Positions 12,278 through 24,552 of a stretch of DNA of 64,000 nucleotides are shown here, piece after piece. Source of the stretch: Adineta steineri (Eukaryota; Rotifera; Eurotatoria; Adinetida; Adinetidae); the NCBI GenBank assembly GCA_905250115.1, contig CAJNOI010000003.1:194663-258662 (forward strand), read 5' to 3'. The notes beneath the pieces were generated by a model. The model saw only the letters and a program-made list of their open reading frames with translations. It made no database searches and had not been told where the DNA came from. The position numbers were made by a program, and so were the translations under genes. The stretch's first letter is position 1, and every line of letters begins with the position of its first letter.

Positions 12278-14929
12278 TTAAAATTTCTTTTTTATGTTTT
12301 CGAGGTTTCTTCTCCGTTGTTGAAGAGTTGGATGATTTGCTGGTAATGATTGTTGTCCATTTTGTATAGCACGTTCATAAAATGAATGAGCTTTCGAATA
12401 ATTGCCCATAGTCTCATACGCACTACCGATGTTGTTATAAGAAGCGCCTAAATCAGGATGATTAGGAGGAAGTGATTGCTGTTTGATTGTAAGGGCTTTC
12501 TCATGAGATGAAAGTGCTCTTTGATAATCACCCATTTTGTAATATACATTACCGATGTTGTTGTAGGAACCACCCAAATCAGGATGATTAGAAGGAAGTG
12601 ATTGCTGCAGTATTTCAAGATCTTTCTCATAATAAGAAAGGGCTTTTGCATAATCATTCATACTATCATATACCAGACCGATATTATTATAAGAAGCACC
12701 TAAATCAGGATGATTGGACGAAAGTGATTGTTGTCGAATTGCAAGATCTTTCTCATAATAAAAAAGCGCTTTTGGATAATCACCCATACTGTAGTACACC
12801 AAACCGATATTATTATAGGAAGAAGCCAAATCAGGATGACCGGAAGGAAATGATTGTTGTTTGATTGCAAGGGCTTTTTCATAAGATGAAAGTGCTTTTG
12901 GATAATCACCCATCTTTCTATACACAATACCGATGTTATTATAGAAACTACCTAAATCAGGATGATTGGAAGGAAGTATTTGCTGCAGTATTTCAAGATT
13001 CTTCTTATAATAAAAAAGCGCTTTTGAATAATCACCCATACTGTCATACACCAGACCGATGTTATTATAAGAACCACCAAAATCAGGATGATCGGATGGC
13101 AGTGATTTTTGTTTGATTACAAGAGCTTTTTCATGAAATGAAAGTGCTTTTAGATAATCACCCACGCTATAGTACACCAAACCGATATTGTTATAGGAAG
13201 AAGCTAAATCAAGATGATTGGAAGAAAGTGATTCTTGTCGATTTGTAATGGCTTTTTCATAAGATGAAAGTGCCTTTGGATAATCACCCATTTTGTAAAA
13301 TACACTGCCGATGCTATCATAGGAATCACCTAAATCAGAATGATTGGATGGAAGTGATTCTTGTTTGATTGCAAGTGCTTTTTCATAAGATGAAAATGCA
13401 TTTGGATAATCGCCCGTGCTATAATACACACTACCGATGTTGCTGTAGGAAGAAGCCAAATTAAGATGATTGAAAGGAAGTGTTTTTTGTTGAATAGCAA
13501 GTGATTGTTTATAATATGTAAGTGCTTCTTGATATTCTTCTTGATCATATTTTATTTCACCTAGTTTATGATAAATAGATGCCTTGTCATTCTCATTTGT
13601 TGCTTGATGAAGTAGAACTTCATAAACTTCTTGAGCCTTGTTAAGCTGACCTATTTTAATTAACAATTGGCCTAATCTACCCCATCCTTCTACATCTGGA
13701 AAAGTCTCTTGTCGGATACGATCAGTAAGAGTACGACGATCTTGGTCCTTATCATCGGTCAATGTTAAACTTACTTGATAAAGATGATCATTTTCATCCA
13801 TTGGTCTAATATCTTCAATACGAAGAATGGTATGCATAGAAAAGAGAACTTCATCTTCCTTATGAACATAACTAACATCACTAGAATTAATTGACATAAC
13901 AAATAAAACTCCAACAAGATCAGGATTTGTAGTAGCTTGTTGTATAAATTCAAGAGCAGTACTTGGATTTTTATTAGTCAATAAAAAGTTATTGAATGAA
14001 AGAAGTCCACCTTTAGTTTTTCTTATTTCGATGAAATCTGCTTTCGAAAGACCTTGTCCACGATAAACTGTAAATGTTTTATCTGATTGATGACCATCAG
14101 ATTGTTGTGAATGTATTCGTTGAATATCACGATGTAGATCATTAATAAAGAAACTCATTCGAATAATAATATCAATATCCATTGATTTAAATGCTTGATT
14201 GAGCATACGATATAAAAATGCATCCCATGTGTACCACCATATAGGTATGTGGTTTTTATATGTTAATTGTAATTGATTAACATTTTTTAATTCTTTTTCA
14301 TCATTAGCAAATACCTCCCGACAATAAGTAATAAATTTTTCAAAGTGCTTATCTTCGAAATTGATGGTTGATAAGATCTCTTTTAAGATCTGAGTATATA
14401 TAAACGATGGATCTAATTGGTCCAATTTCTTGTTTGGTGCCACAAAACTGATTGATATGGCATTTTGCTCACATTGGTCAGCAGCTTGCTTAAGAGCTTT
14501 ACAGACTGATGTTATATCTGTATAGACTCCTTTAATCTTAGGCCATTCGTTAGTCCATTGTTCATGCCATTTTCCATTATCACAAAAAATAAAAATGGTA
14601 TCTACTTGGGACATACCATGCACATGAGGCACAATATGTTTCCCAAGTGAACCTGAAACAATCATACATATCTTATTATTGGTAATAGTTTGGATGAATT
14701 CAAGACATTGTTCGCCATCTGTAAACGTGTACATATTATTAACAACACGTTTCAATTGCTTGATTGTATTACTACAATCAGTATTATCATCAGTAATATT
14801 ATTGTCCAACCAAATTAAAAGGACATTTTGCATTCTTTGCATATTGATACATCGATTTCCAGTTGCATTCGTGGAGAGATTCGATGTTGTCTCAAATTTT
14901 TTTGTACCATTTGATTTGCTAGTTGCCAT
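12278..14929 (-). CDS. ADP-ribosyltransferase + TPR protein (bdelloid ART-TPR family)
   Basis: A single exon of 883 aa. Residues 34-160 form an alpha/beta domain (begins NVLLIWLDNNI; contains CMIVSGSLG and TIFIFCDN), common in bdelloid proteins but without a named function. Residues about 240-390 form an R-S-E type ADP-ribosyltransferase domain: R290 in VYRGQG, S311 in LLSFNNFL, and the E-x-E pair E358/E360 in HKEDEVLF. This is the arrangement of NAD-dependent arginine mono-ADP-ribosyltransferases. Two degenerate TPRs are followed by nine 42-aa kinesin-light-chain-type TPRs (NHPDLGxSYNNIGxVYxxMGDY), residues 484-861. There is no signal peptide, so it is probably intracellular. The layout of effector enzyme plus TPR scaffold suggests a sensor-effector role, but that is inference. 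A truncated paralogue lies at the right window edge. Confidence 0.88.
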   Translation of the reverse strand: MATSKSNGTKKFETTSNLSTNATGNRCINMQRMQNVLLIWLDNNITDDNTDCSNTIKQLKRVVNNMYTFTDGEQCLEFIQTITNNKICMIVSGSLGKHIVPHVHGMSQVDTIFIFCDNGKWHEQWTNEWPKIKGVYTDITSVCKALKQAADQCEQNAISISFVAPNKKLDQLDPSFIYTQILKEILSTINFEDKHFEKFITYCREVFANDEKELKNVNQLQLTYKNHIPIWWYTWDAFLYRMLNQAFKSMDIDIIIRMSFFINDLHRDIQRIHSQQSDGHQSDKTFTVYRGQGLSKADFIEIRKTKGGLLSFNNFLLTNKNPSTALEFIQQATTNPDLVGVLFVMSINSSDVSYVHKEDEVLFSMHTILRIEDIRPMDENDHLYQVSLTLTDDKDQDRRTLTDRIRQETFPDVEGWGRLGQLLIKIGQLNKAQEVYEVLLHQATNENDKASIYHKLGEIKYDQEEYQEALTYYKQSLAIQQKTLPFNHLNLASSYSNIGSVYYSTGDYPNAFSSYEKALAIKQESLPSNHSDLGDSYDSIGSVFYKMGDYPKALSSYEKAITNRQESLSSNHLDLASSYNNIGLVYYSVGDYLKALSFHEKALVIKQKSLPSDHPDFGGSYNNIGLVYDSMGDYSKALFYYKKNLEILQQILPSNHPDLGSFYNNIGIVYRKMGDYPKALSSYEKALAIKQQSFPSGHPDLASSYNNIGLVYYSMGDYPKALFYYEKDLAIRQQSLSSNHPDLGASYNNIGLVYDSMNDYAKALSYYEKDLEILQQSLPSNHPDLGGSYNNIGNVYYKMGDYQRALSSHEKALTIKQQSLPPNHPDLGASYNNIGSAYETMGNYSKAHSFYERAIQNGQQSLPANHPTLQQRRRNLENIKKKF
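12347..13480 (-). repeat. Nine tandem 126-bp TPR-encoding repeats
   Basis: The DNA repeats with a 126-bp period inside the ART-TPR gene, each unit coding for one 42-aa TPR. Phrases such as ATCAGGATGATTGG and GATAATCACCCAT (plus-strand) recur in nearly every unit. Several units are close to identical, which suggests recent unequal exchange or conversion. Confidence 0.9.
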
Positions 14930-16337
14930 TGGCTCTGATTATTTTACTATTTGTAATATGAATGTGTTGTATTTCAGTAGCTTAAAAATATTTGCGAATG
15001 AAAGAATCATTGCAGTATACTGTAAAAAATTGACGTCGAATAATAGACTCTTGAAAAAGATTTATTAGCCTCATAAATCATTTTATATTCTCTTTTTGCA
15101 TTTATTATTTTTACAAACGCTTTTATATACCTCTTTAGTTAATAAACATTGGAAAGGATATTTTATGCATTGCATTTTTATATATTCTGTAGGGTATATG
15201 AGTGGTAATATACCTTTAAAAGTTTGATTAAATTTGTAAGCCTTTCAGACAACCGTTTATTATAGTATTCTTTAGAAAAAGGGGTAGAATAAAAAAACGT
15301 TTGTCCTAAGGGTTTATTATTCGACGTTGATTTTTTAATGTGGCTCAATTTTATAGTGTCTCTACTTCGTATCTAAGTTTTTGTTTTATCTTTTTTAGTT
15401 GGACAACAACTTTTTTTTGGTTAGCAATGATAAATATTGTTGTGAAAAACAAAGAAAGTTTAACATAAATATTCTTTAGTGATAAAAAAAGAACGAAAAA
15501 AGCATAGTTAAATATCTTTATGGTTATCAGTTACTAACATAATCTCTTGAAAAGAAATTTTACTACGTATTTTGACGAAGAAAAAAGAATCTCGAAAGAG
15601 GTTTTTTTTCGTTCTGTTCTCATATTTGATATTATTGAAGACTCCAAAGTTGAAAATAGTTGTATTGTCACAAACATTATAACTCATAAAATTGACAAGA
15701 TAATGTTGTTCAAACACAAAACATTTATTTTCTTTAGTCAAATATAGGGTCTATGTTTATTTTTGTTTCAAACTGAATTTTGGCAAAAACACATGGCTCT
15801 TTTCTCTAAAACTTGCGGGTATTCACAAAATGAGTTGCTTCGTCAATGATAATGACATAACAATCTTCAGTTATTCAACACCTCACTCACCATCACATTC
15901 ATCCACCCAATATTCCTGGTCCTCATCGCAACTGAAATACCATTTTCTCTCTCATCATGATACATAAGTATTATAGAAGTCATAATCATGCTCATTTTTT
16001 TTAAAGACCGATGATTTACATATGGGTAAAAGCAATAGTTATATGCATATAGAAAAAACAGATTTATGCACATATAGAAATTTTCTTTTATTGATAGAAG
16101 AAAAAGAGACAATTCAAGTAACATAAAAAGGACAAAATGTTTTTAAAAAACAACATATCATTAAATGACAAAACTAACAAATACGCATATAAATAAGAAA
16201 AGAACTATCACAACTATAGAATAATCATAGTTAAAAACAAAATAATAAACTTTCTTCTCTACATATGCACAATCAAAGCATATGATATAAACATTCTTAC
16301 TTTTAGTAAAATCTCTTTAAGAATACTGTTAGTATTG

Positions 16338-16549
16338 TTATGATAATCTCCTATGTGATTGACGATTAAGATTACGAGTTGGTAAGCATTGCCAATAAAG
16401 ACATAAAAATAAAATAATAAAGCCTGCTATAATCACACATACATCTCCAATTATATCTGATGATTCATCCGACAAGTCTTCATCATTATCATTTAAAAAT
16501 CTTGATTGATTTTTTGCATGTAAAGATCCAACATTTTTCGTTTTGATTA
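16338..16549 (-). CDS. Possible terminal exon of a single-pass membrane protein (weak)
   Basis: A minus-strand frame begins after a good T-rich acceptor (TTTTTTTAG at 16550) and ends in a stop at 16338. It encodes an acidic stretch (DNDEDLSDESSD), one hydrophobic segment (VCVIIAGFIILFLCLYW) and a basic tail ending RQSHRRLS, as in the C-terminus of a type I membrane protein. I could not find convincing upstream exons, so this may be chance or a gene remnant. Confidence 0.25.
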
Positions 16550-17040
16550 CTAAAAAAAACAATACATTTTAAGCCAATATAAATTAAAAAGAAGCTGACT
16601 TGATAAAAGAAATAAATAACCAATAAATTGATTCATAGAATTATACTAAAAGTTCAGTAATATTTCCAACAAAAATATCTGTAAACAATAAAATGAGAAT
16701 TATATAATCGGATATTGAAATACATGATACATTCAACTCTTGAATGAAAAGAAAACAACAAACGTGAATGAATTTCACCTTCAATAGTAAATATATGCTC
16801 GTAGGTTATTTTTTCTTTTTATATGAAATAATCTTATAATAGTATAAATATCTATTGTCTACTATAAGTCTAATCTTGATATTTAATGCTATCTCATATT
16901 TGCATTTAAGGAAAATGCTACAGTTATAATAATTTTTGTTGATAAAATAAAGATCGTGATCTATATAATCATAGACACCGTAACGATATTTACTGAGACG
17001 TTTCGTGGCACTTCCGTTCGCATCGTCAGTCAAAAAAAGG

Positions 17041-17106
17041 GTAGGTGGGTGTGAGTGAGGGTTTGACGTTGTTGGCTTCTTCGTCCACACTCACACTCAC
17101 ATTCAC
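17041..17106. repeat. Telomere-like inverted repeat, copy A
   Basis: The left arm reads GTGGGTGTGAGTGAGGG and the right arm CCACACTCACACTCAC, separated by about 20 bp, so the arms can pair. It belongs to the same G-rich/C-rich hairpin family as the copies at 34.4, 38.6, 42.8, 50.1, 51.4, 52.3, 58.6, 62.0 and 62.5 kb. Confidence 0.7.
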
Positions 17107-18828
17107 AACTCAAATTCCATATGGTGCATTGGCGAAAGAACAGTGGACTTTCGCTATTCACGAAAGTGCTAGTTGGCGAAAATATTACTGGCGAAATTCG
17201 AGAATTCCATCCAATCATTCAATTTATATTTTGCAATATGAGTTACTGTTGATAATAAAAATAATCTTTATTTGCAAAAATAAAGTTAAAATAAAGAATA
17301 AAGATATATTTTTTCATGCAAGAAGTACATGTGCGAATATCCTGTATAACAACAAAATATGCTTATTAATGCTCTTTCTTATCATCATCATCATCATTTC
17401 CATATACCATATTATCCAAAAAAAAAGGATCACACAAGAAACGATATGTACGAAAAATGCTATTCCATATTATAGTTAACTATATTATAATATCATACTT
17501 TTTTGTGAGCTACTCTAAGAATATAAAAAAAACCTTTATTCTTTATTTTATCGTTATTTTTAAAATAAAGATAAAGTAACACCCCTAATTGATACACATT
17601 GAGTTGTTTGTGAGAAAATTTCATAACAAGTATATTTTCCTAAATGTTTCCAGTGAATCTAGATTATGCTGATCGAAAATAAAACTATCTTGAACATTTT
17701 TCTAAGCAGTTCAGCAGAAATTCCCAGCAGGAATTTTAAGCTGTAAATGAAAAAAATTTTCATTGGTTGCTGCAACAAAATATTGATAAGATTTTTTTAC
17801 CGTTCTTTTCTACGAAAAAAAGATCTTTAGTCTAGACGATTCTATAGACATGTCTGTTAATATCAAAAAGCAAATGAGTCATAAATAAATTGTCATGAAA
17901 GTTCATTACACTTATTTAAATAACTCAGAGAAATGAAAAAAACTGTTATTCACGAGGAATACTCCATTGTGTTTTTAGTTTAATATATCGATTATGTATC
18001 TAGGTATCTTCATTAGACATGTTATTTTATCTCTATTTTATAAAGAATAAAGTTACATTTTTTCATGCAATAAATACATATGCAAATACCTTGCATAGCC
18101 ACAGAATTTGTTAACTAGTATTCTTTCTTATCATCAAAAAAAGGATTAGATAAGAAACGATATATACGGAAAATGTTATTACATATTATGGTTAACTATA
18201 TAATATCATAATTTTTTGTTAGCTATTCCGAGAAAATAACAAAATACGTTTTAATAGAAAAAAAATTTTATATTCTTTATTTTATCTTTATTTTACAAAG
18301 ATAAAAATTTTCGTTACTTTATTCTTTATTATAAAAAAAAATAAAAATTAAGTGATATTCTTATCTTTATATTGTGGTGGTTTTTAATACGATACAAAGC
18401 AAAGCATTTATAAAGTCCTACGCGTGTTTTCTTCCTTTTTTTCTTTCTTTCTTCCTTCCATTCTCGACGTATACATTAAATTAATGTCACCTGTATTTCG
18501 ATAGTATATAAATTTAATTTCATTCTACTATAATTGTAAATGGTGAGAAACTTGTCAGAACTTTGAAATTGCCATTTTGATATTGAGTCTCGCATCGCAT
18601 TTCGTAGTCGAGTGGAATTCGAGTATCGTTTATTATTATATGACTTGTTTGCTGTGCTTTTTTTATTCCTTCTATAATTCAAGAGCTTCCGTACTGATAG
18701 GATCTGATAGGTGTCAGTTCACGCAAAACAAACTCTTCATTATGTTCCCTTGTCAGATGATAAGAAAAAGTTATATATATATGAAACTTTATTTTCACTT
18801 TAATTTTAGACTGTCAATCAATAGACTA

Positions 18829-21800
18829 ATGGCATCAATGCGATTGAGAAGTGATTCCATAGAATCTGTAAGATATTTTTATAATACAATCTTTTCTCAT
18901 TACATTTATCTATCTATAAATTATTCTATTCAAAGAATGCATCAATGTGGGAAAAAACTTATGAACGATTTCCCCAAGCAAAACAAGACGCACCGTTTGC
19001 TAATAATCAAAATAATGATTTAGCTGATGAAAATCTTCTCATTGATGATAATGACAATTATGAGTCTGATTCAGATACATCACCACCTATTACAACAACT
19101 CATAATGATAATAAACAAACAAAACCATGGGAATATCCAACAAAACAAGAAAAAATTATAATTATTATTAATAATCAACAAAATTTTGATAAAGTTTATA
19201 AGAATTTAAAACAGCATTTTTTAACACAAGGCATAAAATGGACAGATGAAGAAGAAAAATCTTGTTCATGGCATTTTGGATTAACATCAATACATTTACA
19301 CTTTATTGAGCCTCAATTTATTAACATTCAATGGTTATGTTCACCAATATCAATTCCTTTCTGGATTACATTTAATAAAGAAAAAAAACAATATATTAAT
19401 AAGAATTGTACAACAAAACAACCCATTCGACATAAATTTACAAAAGATTTTATTACTTCACTTCGTTATGGTGCATTAACTGATCTGAATATGTTTTATT
19501 ATTCACCAAAACATTCATGGACAAATCAACAAGATTTAAGAAACAGTGAAGATCATTCATGGTTTCTCTCTTTAAATGAACAACGTAATGGTGGCGAATA
19601 TATTGAATGGATAATAGAAAATTTCGAGAAAAAAGACAAAAAACAATTATTAGTCACTAATATCAATCATTCCATTATTATTGATTCAGATCAAGATGGT
19701 TTTGATATCTATATATTTCAACATTGTAATATGAATGAATTTGAAACATTTACAAATCATAGATCACATCAAAATGAATCTTTTCACTCAAGAAATTCAT
19801 TAAAACATGCTGGAAGATATTTTTCACAACATCAATCAAATTCTAGACCCCGAGCATCTGCATCGTTGCGACAAACAACTAGTGAACCTCGACAATCACA
19901 AAGAAAATTTTATGATAAATATTGTCGAATTGGTTTTCATTCAGGTTGTTATTTTTCTACTATTCAATTTAGTTTACGTATCGATCGATCTCGCTTGGCA
20001 CAAAGAAATGCTCAAACTATTGAAATGAGAATCAAACAGATACTTTCATCACTCATCGAGTTTTTTATTGCACACAATCTCACTGTTTGTTTTGGAAAAA
20101 TAAATTCACTTGAAGGTTCAAACCCTTATTTATTTTTCAAACCAAATATACCTAATTTTCCTTCACTTATTATGAAATATTCATGGCAAATTCTTTCAAC
20201 TGTTGGATATCGTTTACAACTGCAAATAGATGAAGAATTCTTACAGAAATTATTTCAATTAAGTAAAATAAAAGAAAATCCAGATGAATTATTTTATCGT
20301 GTATGTGTATATCTTTCACGAATCTTCTCACTTAAACCATTTGTTAATATTATTAATGAATTAGAACATGCTGTTGATCAATCCCAACAGAAAAGAGATG
20401 CGTCTGCATATGGTTTAATAAGAAAAATAGATATTAATGGTAAAAATGAAGCATATATTCCGTCAGTTACATTAACACCAACAACAATTCGGATAAAACC
20501 ATTGAAATTATGTCGAACGAATCGAGTTCTTCGTGCAAATAGAGAGTTTGGTGAACCACTTTATCATTTTATTCTTGTTGATATTCGTGATGAAAATGGT
20601 CGACCTTTACAATCATTTCATTTTCGTGATTTACGTGAATTTTTACTTGATTATTTAGTCGAAGGTTTTATAATAATGGATGATCATAGACAATATCAAT
20701 ATTTACATCATTCTCAATCACAACTACGACAAAGACAATTTTGGTTTTATCATCATAATATAGATGGTATTAATTTAAATTTTGCTGAAGCATATAGATG
20801 GATGGGTAATTTTGACAATGAAAGAAACCCAGCAAAATATGCGGCTCGTATGGCTTTATGTTTTTCAACTACTAAAGCAACTATTGATGTAGATATGCGA
20901 TTTTATTTATATTATTTATATTAATGATATTTTTACATTTACTAGGTACCATCAAAAAATGTTATTTTACGAGCAGAAGATATTGAAGTTAATAATAATG
21001 GTAAAGTGTTATCATTCACAGATGGTTGTGGTAAAATGTCAGAAAAATTACGTAATCAAGTGAGTAATAATAGGTGTGAAATGTGTAAAATAGAGTTACT
21101 GTGAACTTTTCGTGATTGATAATTACATAGTTTCTTTTTTGCACAGAGAAGTTAGCTAAATATTTTCTGAAGAGAACTTTGTAATATGTAAATTGATTGA
21201 TACGATTTATTGATTTCATGACACAGTTTGATGTCATACAGTAATTCATAGCAGAAATCATCAGTTGCGATATCAGAATAATACGATGCTCAGTTTTTCT
21301 AAATTTGTTATTAAAGTACCATATGTATTTTCTTCATTTTGATAAGACATTTTCTTTTTCTATATTGCATAGATCAAAGACGCCTTACGTATGCGAAATG
21401 ACTTTAGTGCTGTTCAATTCCGTTATGCTGGTACTAAAGGTGTTGTTAGTCTCGATACAACATTATCAAATAATATCGATTTATATATTCGACAAAGTAT
21501 GACAAAATTTCAAAGTGATCATCAATGTTTTGAAGTATGTAAATTATCCGCACCACGACCATTATATCTTAATCGACAAGCTATTCTTCTTTTATCTTAT
21601 CGACGAATACCCGATACTATATTCCTTATACTGCAACAACAAAATCATCTTGATCTTATTCGTGCTCTTCTTAGAAATTCCGATGCAGAAAAACTTATTC
21701 TTGAAAAAATACCATCATGGTTTTTACCTAGAGATATACATATTGCAAACATTGATTTCGTTCGTGAACCATTCTTTCGACAATTACTTATTAGTGCATG

Positions 21801-23794
21801 TTTACAATCAACACGAGATTTACTTCAACGAACACGAATTCGTATTCCACGAGATCAAGGACGAAATATGATGGGAATTGTTGATGAATATAATGTTCTT
21901 AAACCAAATGAAGTCTTTGTTCAATATACTCTCATGGATAAAGATCAAAATAATCACCATATGAACAGGAATAAAAATCAAACTGAAATTCTAAACAATC
22001 GTCAAGTTGTTATTACAAAAAATCCATGTTATCATCCAGGTGATATACGAACATTTACTGCTGTTGAGTATCCACAATTAAGACATTTAAAAGATGTTAT
22101 TGTCTTTTCACAGCAAGGTGATCGTCCAGCTCCACATGATATAAGTGGATCAGATTTAGATGGTGATGAATATTTAGTTATTTGGCATGAAGATCTTGTT
22201 CCAAATCGAACTAATAATGCACAACCATATGATTATGATCCAAAGATACCTAATCGAGACTGTAAAGAATTAGTAACAAGAAAGGATATCAATAATACTA
22301 TACTTGAAATAGCTGAACAAGATTGTTTAGGAAAACTTTCAAATTTACATTTAGCATTTGCTGATAAATTTGGTGTTGATTGTGAGAATCAAACAGCAAA
22401 TGATGTTTTATCAACAATTGAATTAGCTGGTGCAATTAGTCAAGAAGTTGATAGTGGTAAAACTGGTTATCATCCATTGAAAGAAGATGCTATCAGAAAA
22501 TTAAATCTTGCTTTAGACAGTAAACGACCTGATTATATGAATAATGCTAATTTTGATCGTTACAGATCCGAACATATCCTTGGTATAATAGAATAATATT
22601 TGTTTTCTTTTTTTCATTATTGCTTTATTATTCTCTATTAACTATTTAGGAAAACTATATCGTTCTTCGAAGAAAACATTACCTGAATGGAATCGACTTG
22701 TACGATATCATCGACACTTACGCCATTTACAGGTCCGAACAGGTGATGAACCTGAAGAAGAAGAAGACGAACAGGAAGAAGTAGAAGATAATGATGGAAA
22801 GAACGATATCAATCTAGATTCAACTCTTTTGAATGATGTTGATCAAGATCATCCTGCGTACCAAAATTGTGTTCAGTTTGCTGATAAATTAGTTTCAGTT
22901 TATCGACAAGAAATCTTTGAAATTCTTAATATTTATGGTTTATCACATGAAAGTGATTTATGGTGTCGCAATTCGATTAATGGCATAACTGGTGAACTTG
23001 AAGATACTGCTTATACAGAACTTGAACAACTTGTTACACGAACAAGAGCTCGCTTCTTTTTTGAACAAACTATTTATTGTGAAGGATACAACTGTCATGA
23101 TGATACATCGATATCGATGTTATGTGGTACATGTAGAAAACGGCAACAAGCTATTGCTGTTGCTTGTTATTGTACTTGTTATGGTAGACAACATGCACGA
23201 GAAGAGGCACCAATTCTAAGTTTACCATGGTTGTTTGCTACACCTCTTTTACATGGTCGAATAAAACAAGGAGTACCACCAACACAAGGTTTACTTAGTA
23301 TCGCAATGCAAAAGGCACTACAAAGATTCTTCAATAAAGGTCAACTAACATTAGATGATGTGGTCTTAAAATTTAAAACATCGAAAAAAGTGTTTGTTGG
23401 TGAAGCAAGAGTCGATATAAGTGTTTGCATATTTATCGAGATAGTTCAGTATTATCTAGGGCAAAAACGATATCGATACTGGGCATGGGTACTTAGCCGT
23501 TTTATACAAAACACACCATCGTTTATAATATTAACACAAGAATCTGAAGCTACAGATGAATGGGAACTAGTGTTAAGACCACATAAAATAGATGAATATG
23601 ATGTATTTGCTGCTAGACTCATGACAATGCCATGGGAAGAGAAAGAAGATTCGTTAATGCACGATTATTTCAATGATATTCTTCGTATTTGTTTTGAAGA
23701 AGGACGTCAAAGAAATGATATTGATTTTCTAAATATAAGTGAAGATATTATACTATTATTACAAAAATTAACAATTGAAGAAACAATTTTGTAA
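18829..23794 (+). CDS. Eukaryotic RNA-dependent RNA polymerase (RNA silencing type)
   Basis: Five exons, 18829..18867, 18936..20888, 20946..21059, 21373..22582 and 22650..23794, join in phase to 1486 aa. The start was chosen at 18829 because its 13-codon exon splices in frame into N-A-S-M-W-E-K. Starting at 18945 inside exon 2 is the alternative. The catalytic double-psi beta-barrel signature is DISGSDLDGDEY, with Asp963, Asp965 and Asp967 as the metal-binding triad. Upstream are family-typical stretches (TDGCGKMS, AVQFRYAGTKGVV, SAPRPLYLNRQ, NPCYHPGDIRTFTAVEYP). This enzyme class copies RNA to make or amplify small-RNA precursors. Bdelloids have many copies. An acidic insert (EPEEEEDEQEEVEDND) and an unrecognised C-terminal region follow the core. 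No disabling lesion is visible. Confidence 0.93.
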
Positions 23795-24348
23795 ATAAAT
23801 CAATATTTTTTACTATTTATCATTTTTATAATGGCTTTTTTTGTCACTTTCGTTAACTTTTTTATATACAAGAAATAAAGTTTATCATATTCTCTTTTTT
23901 TAATTTACATTTTAAGCGAATTATCGACTGCTAGTAAATGCAAAATGATTTTATTCATTGAACATTTTTTTTGTATGTGTCCTTCGTTTTCGCTACACAT
24001 GAGCTACTTTCATATTAAGGACACTTTTCTTTTTCATTACATATGAGTTAATTTTATAATGATCAATCTGAATATTCGATTGATAGATCTTTAAACATAG
24101 ATCTCAATGAAAAATTTTATCGATATAAAGCAATATTTTTATATTGTGATTGTTTTTGTGTGTAGAATAATGTTAATATAAACAACAAGGGTACTCTCTG
24201 TCTTTATATAGAGAAAACAAGGCCATCATATTTGAACAACCTTCTAGATCAATCTTTTTTATCTAATTAAAATGTCTTGCTTCGTATTGAAAAAGAAAAA
24301 TCGATATATTTTCATTACTCTCCCTTTCTCCTCCACCTTCGTGGTGAC

Positions 24349-24356
24349 TATATAAG
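24349..24356 (+). promoter_or_regulatory. TATA box of a small transcription unit
   Basis: TATATAAG lies about 80 bp before the ATG at 24430, with a relatively GC-rich stretch just upstream. The spacing to a start site near 24380 would be normal for a core promoter. It is one of the clearest TATA boxes in the window. Confidence 0.45.
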
Positions 24357-24429
24357 ACTGAGAGTATCCTTGCAAAATTGATACTACCACACAATAATTA
24401 TTTTTTCATTCAATATAAATAACTACAAT

Positions 24430-24552
24430 ATGGTTAATGCCAATGCGTTAATAGTATATTCAACCATATGCAAGGCTCGCTTCATTAATGATGATTTTAA
24501 TGAAGATACATCTGTCGATACTGGTGAACAACTTATCAAGAGACTTCTCTAG
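24430..24552 (+). CDS. Small hypothetical ORF (40 aa), possibly interrupted
   Basis: The first ATG after the TATA box opens a 40-codon frame (MVNANALIVYSTICKARF...) ending in TAG at 24550. The same frame continues after the stop with a cysteine-containing stretch (HRLCLVNNCNSDVQYSSSLC) up to a second stop near 24650. A GT-AG intron from that point would be possible (GTTAGT...CCTAAG). The alternative frame from 24488 gives an 80-aa very hydrophobic product. I do not recognise any of these. It may be a short secreted peptide gene, a decayed gene, or a non-coding transcript. Confidence 0.2.
   Translation: MVNANALIVYSTICKARFINDDFNEDTSVDTGEQLIKRLL

Larger units (their letters stand above)
14930..18828. 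other. Intergenic spacer between divergent ART-TPR and RdRP genes
   Basis: Nearly 4 kb, AT-rich. It contains a telomere-like inverted repeat (17041..17106) and a weak minus-strand exon candidate (16338..16549). Two related AT-rich stretches at about 17.25-17.6 and 18.0-18.3 kb share phrases such as TTTTTTCATGCAA, AAATACCTTGCAT-like text and GGTTAACTATAT, so a local duplication is likely. No confident gene. Confidence 0.5.

Noticed and set aside
12598-13116. Repetitive plus-strand open frames across the ART-TPR gene
   Set aside because: They are antisense shadows of the 126-bp TPR repeats and have no independent start or conserved domain.
17045-17479. 144-aa plus-strand ORF
   Set aside because: Its first third is the telomere-like hairpin and the rest is low-complexity Ile/Tyr/Lys. 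No domain or splice partner is visible.
18577-19023. 148-aa ORF overlapping the start of the RdRP gene
   Set aside because: Different frame from the RdRP, low-complexity Phe/Tyr/Ser composition, and covered by the RdRP first exon and intron.
21515-21871. 118-aa ORF within RdRP exon 4
   Set aside because: Out-of-frame shadow of the conserved RdRP coding sequence.
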